From Thalassobius sp002708925 (GTDB lineage: Bacteria > Pseudomonadota > Alphaproteobacteria > Rhodobacterales > Rhodobacteraceae), in assembly GCF_049803795.1 (NCBI RefSeq), contig NZ_JBNAGJ010000004.1, forward strand, positions 62,001 to 126,000: 64,000 bases of DNA. Direction: 5' to 3'. Below, piece by piece: positions 59,880 to 64,000 of the stretch (position 1 is the first letter of the stretch; each line of letters starts with the position of its first letter). The notes below the pieces were generated by a model that had not been told where the DNA came from, did no database searches, and worked only from the letters and a program-made list of their open reading frames with translations. The translations under genes were made by a program, and so were the position numbers.

Positions 59880-62071
59880 GACGCAGGGGGCGGCATGGCA
59901 GGCGCCGCGTCTTCGGGGCAGTGCTCTTGCAAGGCGGCCAGGATCTCTCCTTTTCGGAGCGGTTTTGTAAGATAAAAATCGAGGCCAGCCGCCAAAATCC
60001 CCTCGCTATCACCATCCATGGCATGTGCGGTCATGGCAAAAATCGGCACATGTTTTTCGCCATCGGCCTCCAGCCGACGGATGGTGCGCGTGGCCTCTTT
60101 GCCATCCATTCCGGGCATTGAGATGTCCATGAACACCACATCGGGGTCGAATTCCTTGTAGATTTCCACAGCCTCGTGCCCATTTTCGGCAAAGCGCAGG
60201 TCGATTTCGGCGGTTTTGACCATTTTTGAGAAAACCAGCCGGTTTGTCCGGTTATCCTCGGCGGCCAGAACCCGCATCAGACGGGTGCCGGCAGAGGGCT
60301 CTGGTTCTGGTGCCGGCGGGGCAGGGGGGGGCTGGTTTGCTTCGATATCCGCGCCAAGCGCCTGTAGGCGCGCGAATAATTCGCGCCGCGGCGTGGGCTT
60401 TTGCATGATCGCCTGTAAATAGGCTTTGCCCTCTTCCATCTCGGCGAAGGTCGAATTGGAGCTGAAAAGCAGAATGGGGATTTCACTGCCCCGCCGACGG
60501 ATGTTTCGGGCCAGCTCAATCCCGTCCATTCCGGGCATATTATGGTCTGTCATGACCACATCAAAGCTATCATTCAGCGCCTCTAGCGCCGTGATACCAC
60601 TGTCACAGCATTCGGTTTCGATGCCCAGAATAGCCATCTGTTTGGCCAGGATTTCGCGATTGACGGACAGGTCATCGACGACCAGCGCCTTTTTCAGCTT
60701 TTCAGGCAGGACCGGCGCGACATCATCAATGGTTTCCGTCGCGGGCAGGGTGATGCGGAAACCAAAGCTCGAACCGATGCCCTCTTCGGAATCGACCCAG
60801 ATTTTGCCTTCCATCAATGTGATCAGGCGCTGAGTGATCGCCAGCCCCAGGCCCGTGCCTTCGAATTTACGGTTGCGTTCATCCTCGACCTGATTGAATT
60901 CACCGAAAATATGATCGACTTTTTCGGCCGGAATGCCGATGCCGGTGTCCTCAATCGTGACATGGATATGCGTATCGGGGCTGTCGCCGGGCTGCACCCC
61001 GACCACGCGGACCAGAACATGGCCCTTCTCTGTGAATTTCACCGCGTTGCCCAGCAGGTTCGTTAAGACCTGTCTGATCCGCCCCGGATCGCCGACAAAC
61101 ATCGTTGGCAGGAACAGATCGTAATCCACCAGCAGGTCGATCTGCTTATCCCGCGCCAGAGGTTGCAGCAGCATCACGATTTCATGGATGCAGCGCTCCA
61201 GATCGAAGGGTTCGGGGTGCAGGACCAGTTTCTTAGCCTCGATTTTCGAGTAATCCAGCACGTCGTTGATGATGACCAGCAGCGCCTCGCCCGAGTTTTT
61301 GATGGTCTGCACATAAAGCTGCTGTTCTTTGGACAGGGGCGTGTCAGACAGCAGCTCGGCCATGCCGACGACACCGTTCATGGGCGTTCGAATTTCGTGG
61401 CTCATGTTGGCCAGGAACGCGGATTTGGCACGCGAGGCCGCCTCGGCCTTGGCGCGGGCCTCTTTCAGTTCTTTTTCGTATCCGACGGTTTCGGTGATGT
61501 CCAAGGCCAGGCTGACCACATCCCCACCATGGCCGCGCTGGTCGATCAGCTTAACATAGGTGTCATTCCACAGTCGGATCACCACGGGCGGCGGCGTCGG
61601 CGCCTCCCATCGTTTTTGCATCATGGCGCGCCAGTTGCTGGCTGCGTAATCGCCGATGTTAACGATGCCCTCTTCGGTCATCAGCTGCAAAATCCGGGTG
61701 TAAGAGACGCCAGGAGAGATCTCCTCCAGCCCATCGAAAATGGCCAGATAGGCCCGGTTTGCCGAGATCAGCTTACTGTCCACATCGAAGAAGGCAAAGC
61801 CGTCCTGAATGGTTTCAATCGAATGCCACAGGCGCCGCTCAGCGATTTCAACTTTCTGATGTGCGACGGTCAGGTCTGATTTCACCTGCTGGTTTTCGTT
61901 GCGGAAAGTTTCCACCTGTGCGCGCGTTTCAACGATTTCCTCGGATAGTGCGCGGGCATGGCGCCCCAGTTTCTGGTTCGCGGCAAACAGTTCGGCCTGT
62001 TTGAGTTCCAGAAGCCGTTCAGCCGCCAATCGGGCGCGCCGTTCTTCGGCCAGTTTCTGGGCAAGATTCAT
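59858..62071 (-). CDS. Cytoplasmic hybrid histidine kinase with two receiver domains
   Basis: A 737-residue kinase without membrane helices. A coiled-coil covers 1-85, then a PAS-like region (~85-195, ETIQDGFAFFDVDSKLISANRAYLAIF), the dimerisation helix with His 225 in NMSHEIRTPMNG, the HATPase motifs DTGIGIPAEK and FEGTGLGLAITQ, and two receivers separated by a Pro-rich linker (PPPAPPAPEPEP): the first with VMTDHNMPGMDG, the second with VFMDISMPGMDG. The start is the ATG at 62071. Soluble location and the double receiver suggest a phosphorelay; partners are unknown. Confidence 0.88.
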   Translation of the reverse strand: MNLAQKLAEERRARLAAERLLELKQAELFAANQKLGRHARALSEEIVETRAQVETFRNENQQVKSDLTVAHQKVEIAERRLWHSIETIQDGFAFFDVDSKLISANRAYLAIFDGLEEISPGVSYTRILQLMTEEGIVNIGDYAASNWRAMMQKRWEAPTPPPVVIRLWNDTYVKLIDQRGHGGDVVSLALDITETVGYEKELKEARAKAEAASRAKSAFLANMSHEIRTPMNGVVGMAELLSDTPLSKEQQLYVQTIKNSGEALLVIINDVLDYSKIEAKKLVLHPEPFDLERCIHEIVMLLQPLARDKQIDLLVDYDLFLPTMFVGDPGRIRQVLTNLLGNAVKFTEKGHVLVRVVGVQPGDSPDTHIHVTIEDTGIGIPAEKVDHIFGEFNQVEDERNRKFEGTGLGLAITQRLITLMEGKIWVDSEEGIGSSFGFRITLPATETIDDVAPVLPEKLKKALVVDDLSVNREILAKQMAILGIETECCDSGITALEALNDSFDVVMTDHNMPGMDGIELARNIRRRGSEIPILLFSSNSTFAEMEEGKAYLQAIMQKPTPRRELFARLQALGADIEANQPPPAPPAPEPEPSAGTRLMRVLAAEDNRTNRLVFSKMVKTAEIDLRFAENGHEAVEIYKEFDPDVVFMDISMPGMDGKEATRTIRRLEADGEKHVPIFAMTAHAMDGDSEGILAAGLDFYLTKPLRKGEILAALQEHCPEDAAPAMPPPASQAASAT

Positions 62072-62227
62072 CTTTGGCACCGGATATCTGCAGAATCGTT
62101 CTGTCAAAGTTTGGGCCGCTGAACGTGAAAATCTGCTTAAAAAACGTGATCGCAAGTGGGGTCTGAAACCATTGATTTTTAGCGATCTGTCGTGCCACGA
62201 TCAGCGCATTGTTAGAGGAGAGTTTTC

Positions 62228-64000
62228 ATGCGCCGTATTCTGAGTGCCGTTTTGTCGGCCTTTCTTGGCATGTCTGCGGCCGTGGCCGCAGATGAGGTGC
62301 CGGACAAACGTCTGATCGTGACCAGCAACGTGGATTTCTATGGGGCCGATCTGGGGTCATTGTTCGATACGACCTATCAGTCCTGTGTGAACATGTGCCT
62401 GGCGGATGACAATTGCCGGGCCTTTACCTTTAACAGCCGGTCCAAGGCCTGTTTTGCCAAATCCAGCGTGTCGGACCGTCAGCCCTATGATGGCGCCTGG
62501 TCGGCCGAGGTGGTTGTCGCCAGCCAAGCCACCAAGGATCTGGCCGCTCTGCGGGCCGGGGATCTGGGCTTTGTGGGCACTTCGGACATGAAGCGCGCGT
62601 TAGAGCAGGCCCATCGGATCGGGGGGGTGCATCCCTTGGGGCAATATTCCGCGGCCGAGTTGCTGGATGCGGCGCAGACCAGCCGGGCCGCCGGAGACTG
62701 GCTGAATACGATGCGCTGGACGGGGGGCGCGGTGGCGAATCTGGATCGCAGCGATCTGTGGGCGGAATATGCACGGCTTTCCCTGCTGATCCAGACCAAG
62801 AAAAGCGCGGATCGCCGGAAATATGCAGATCGTGCGCGGTTGGGGTCTGTCAATGCTTACCTGCGGGCTCAGAACGCGGCCCAGCAGGTCAGCGCTTTGC
62901 AAATCATGGCGGACGCGCTGGAGAAATCCAGCCGGGGCCGCGATATGATCCATGCGCTGCGCCTGGCGCAACAGCTACAGCCGAACCGTCAGGATATCCA
63001 AGAGACTTTGGACAAGGCGATTGCCAAATACGGGTTTCGGATCACGGATCACAAGGTTGAAAATGATCTGGCCACCCCGCGTATCTGCGCTGAATTCTCG
63101 GAACCTCTGGTGAAAACCGGCGTGGATTATGCCACCTATCTGCGGCTGCCGGAATCGGGCATGGCGGTGCAGGCCTCGGGCAATGAAATCTGCGTCGAAG
63201 GGGCCGAGCATGGCAATCGCTATCGGTTGACCTTTCGCGCGGGTCTGCCGGCGCAAAGCGGTGAAAAACTGATCAAGGACGTGGATCTGACGCTGTATGT
63301 GCGTGACCGTTCGCCCTCGATCCGTTTTCCGGGGCGCGGGTATGTATTGCCGCGCACGGAGGACGCGGGCCTGCCGATTGAAACCGTGAACCTGTCCGAG
63401 GTCGCCCTGAAACTGCGCCGGGTCAGTGACCGCAACCTGCTGCGCGCCATTCAGGATAGCTATTTCGGGCGGCCTCTGACCTATTGGGAAGAGCGCGAGT
63501 TTTCCTCTGAAATCGCCGAGGACATCTGGACCGGCAGTGGTCAGGTTCAGTCTGAACTGAACCGTGACATGACCACCCGCCTGCCGATGGGCGATGTGAT
63601 CCGCGATCTGCCTGCCGGGATTTACGCGCTGTCCGCAGCTGTGCCGGGGGGCGATCCCTATGACGATCCGGGCGCGACGCAATGGTTTGTGCTGTCGGAT
63701 CTGGGGGTCAGCAGCCTGTCGGGCGTGGACGGAATGCACGTGTTCGTGCGGTCTTTGAAAACCGCGCAGGCCGAGGCAGGCGTCAAGGTTTCCCTGCTAT
63801 CCTCTGCTAACCGGGTGCTGGATACCGTTCAGACCGACGCCGACGGCCACGCGCTATTCGAGGCCGGGCTGACGCGTGGCACGGGCGGTGGTGCTCCTGC
63901 GCTTCTGGTGGTGGAAAAGGGCGATCAGGACATTGCCTTCCTGTCGCTGAAGGATCCGGCCTTTGACCTGTCTGATCGGGGTGTCGAAGGGCGCGAGCCC
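62228..64000 (+). CDS. Alpha-2-macroglobulin-like protein, 3' end outside the window
   Basis: The first 591 residues of a large exported protein; the frame is open to the end of the window. Signal peptide 1-21 (cleavage near AVA-AD). Residues ~40-85 contain four Cys and look like a PAN/apple-type domain (SCVNMCLADDNCRAFTFNSRSKACF). Then a helical repeat-like region and MG-type beta domains with YVRDRSPSIRFPGRGYVLPRTE and DVFVRSLKTAQA-like stretches, as in bacterial alpha-2-macroglobulins that trap proteases. The thioester motif, if any, would be downstream. The strong ribosome site AGAGGAGAG precedes the ATG. The gene is divergent from the hybrid kinase. Confidence 0.82.
   Translation, partial: MRRILSAVLSAFLGMSAAVAADEVPDKRLIVTSNVDFYGADLGSLFDTTYQSCVNMCLADDNCRAFTFNSRSKACFAKSSVSDRQPYDGAWSAEVVVASQATKDLAALRAGDLGFVGTSDMKRALEQAHRIGGVHPLGQYSAAELLDAAQTSRAAGDWLNTMRWTGGAVANLDRSDLWAEYARLSLLIQTKKSADRRKYADRARLGSVNAYLRAQNAAQQVSALQIMADALEKSSRGRDMIHALRLAQQLQPNRQDIQETLDKAIAKYGFRITDHKVENDLATPRICAEFSEPLVKTGVDYATYLRLPESGMAVQASGNEICVEGAEHGNRYRLTFRAGLPAQSGEKLIKDVDLTLYVRDRSPSIRFPGRGYVLPRTEDAGLPIETVNLSEVALKLRRVSDRNLLRAIQDSYFGRPLTYWEEREFSSEIAEDIWTGSGQVQSELNRDMTTRLPMGDVIRDLPAGIYALSAAVPGGDPYDDPGATQWFVLSDLGVSSLSGVDGMHVFVRSLKTAQAEAGVKVSLLSSANRVLDTVQTDADGHALFEAGLTRGTGGGAPALLVVEKGDQDIAFLSLKDPAFDLSDRGVEGREP

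Noticed and set aside
1..64000. CRISPR arrays, prophage or transposon ends.
   Set aside because: I found no regularly spaced repeats, integrase, transposase or phage structural genes.

Overview
The window reads as a chromosomal segment of an alphaproteobacterium of the Rhodobacteraceae (Roseobacter/Rhodobacter group). Pointers are the GC-rich coding sequence, a CcrM-type GANTC methyltransferase next to rnhB, a CenR-like OmpR regulator, a Rhodobacter-type porin, the fdsGBA-fdhD-fdsD formate dehydrogenase operon, and alphaproteobacterial families such as DUF4170, DUF3576 and DUF2125. I see no prophage, plasmid backbone, insertion sequence, CRISPR array or rRNA. There is one tRNA, Arg-CCT. No gene-free stretch exceeds 300 bases; the longest, 27029-27315, is the porin upstream region.

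Layout. 1-5.2 kb: the end of a thiamine ABC transporter (thiP partial, thiQ), then a minus-strand run of a Trm112-like protein, a Lon substrate-binding-domain protein, a thioredoxin-TPR co-chaperone and an AT-rich leucine-rich-repeat gene that looks acquired. 5.2-8.8 kb: exonuclease III, a CenR-like regulator with a clear terminator, GTP cyclohydrolase II and a YkuD-domain protein. 8.8-15.5 kb: a minus-strand run for lipopolysaccharide (lpxK, waaA), DUF4170, a rhodanese, a CysQ-like phosphatase, PmbA and a DUF2125 protein. 15.7-19.8 kb: a plus-strand SDR/crotonase pair and a MscS/flavoprotein pair. 19.8-27 kb: a GST, the holA-lptE-leuS overlapping operon, and a glycosyltransferase plus cupin pair on the other strand, then a DUF3576 lipoprotein. 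27.3-31.3 kb: a highly expressed porin, YggS, a CoA transferase, a DsbA-like protein and a DciA-like protein. 31.4-35.5 kb: mutY, alkB, ccrM and rnhB. 35.6-38.3 kb: a small accessory locus with two secreted proteins, a membrane-anchored winged-helix protein and a tandem operator cluster, then a LacI-type regulator. 38.4-46.1 kb: tRNA-Arg, a sulfotransferase and the complete NAD-dependent formate dehydrogenase operon with its LysR regulator. 46.1-50.3 kb: pncB and pncA, two NAD salvage genes, flank a membrane hybrid histidine kinase. 50.4-62.1 kb: trhO, arfB, a queuosine-precursor transporter, a phytase-like protein, mepA, a UMF1 transporter, a thioesterase, yggT, recQ, yaaA and a two-receiver hybrid kinase. 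62.2 kb to the end: the start of an alpha-2-macroglobulin-like gene.

Most interesting. (1) At 51.86-52.09 kb, upstream of the ribosome-rescue gene arfB, lies an apparent leader RNA. It carries a 12-nt perfect Shine-Dalgarno sequence, a distant arm that copies the anti-Shine-Dalgarno and can mask it, two further helices, a 30-codon reading frame and an intrinsic terminator just before arfB. (2) At 36.2-37.3 kb, two GTTAT-N3-ATAAC operators plus a half-degenerate third stand in front of a secreted peptide gene that is translationally coupled to a membrane-anchored winged-helix protein. (3) A palindromic intergenic element occurs four times, each time between convergent genes. (4) Three GANTC sites lie within 39 bp upstream of ccrM.
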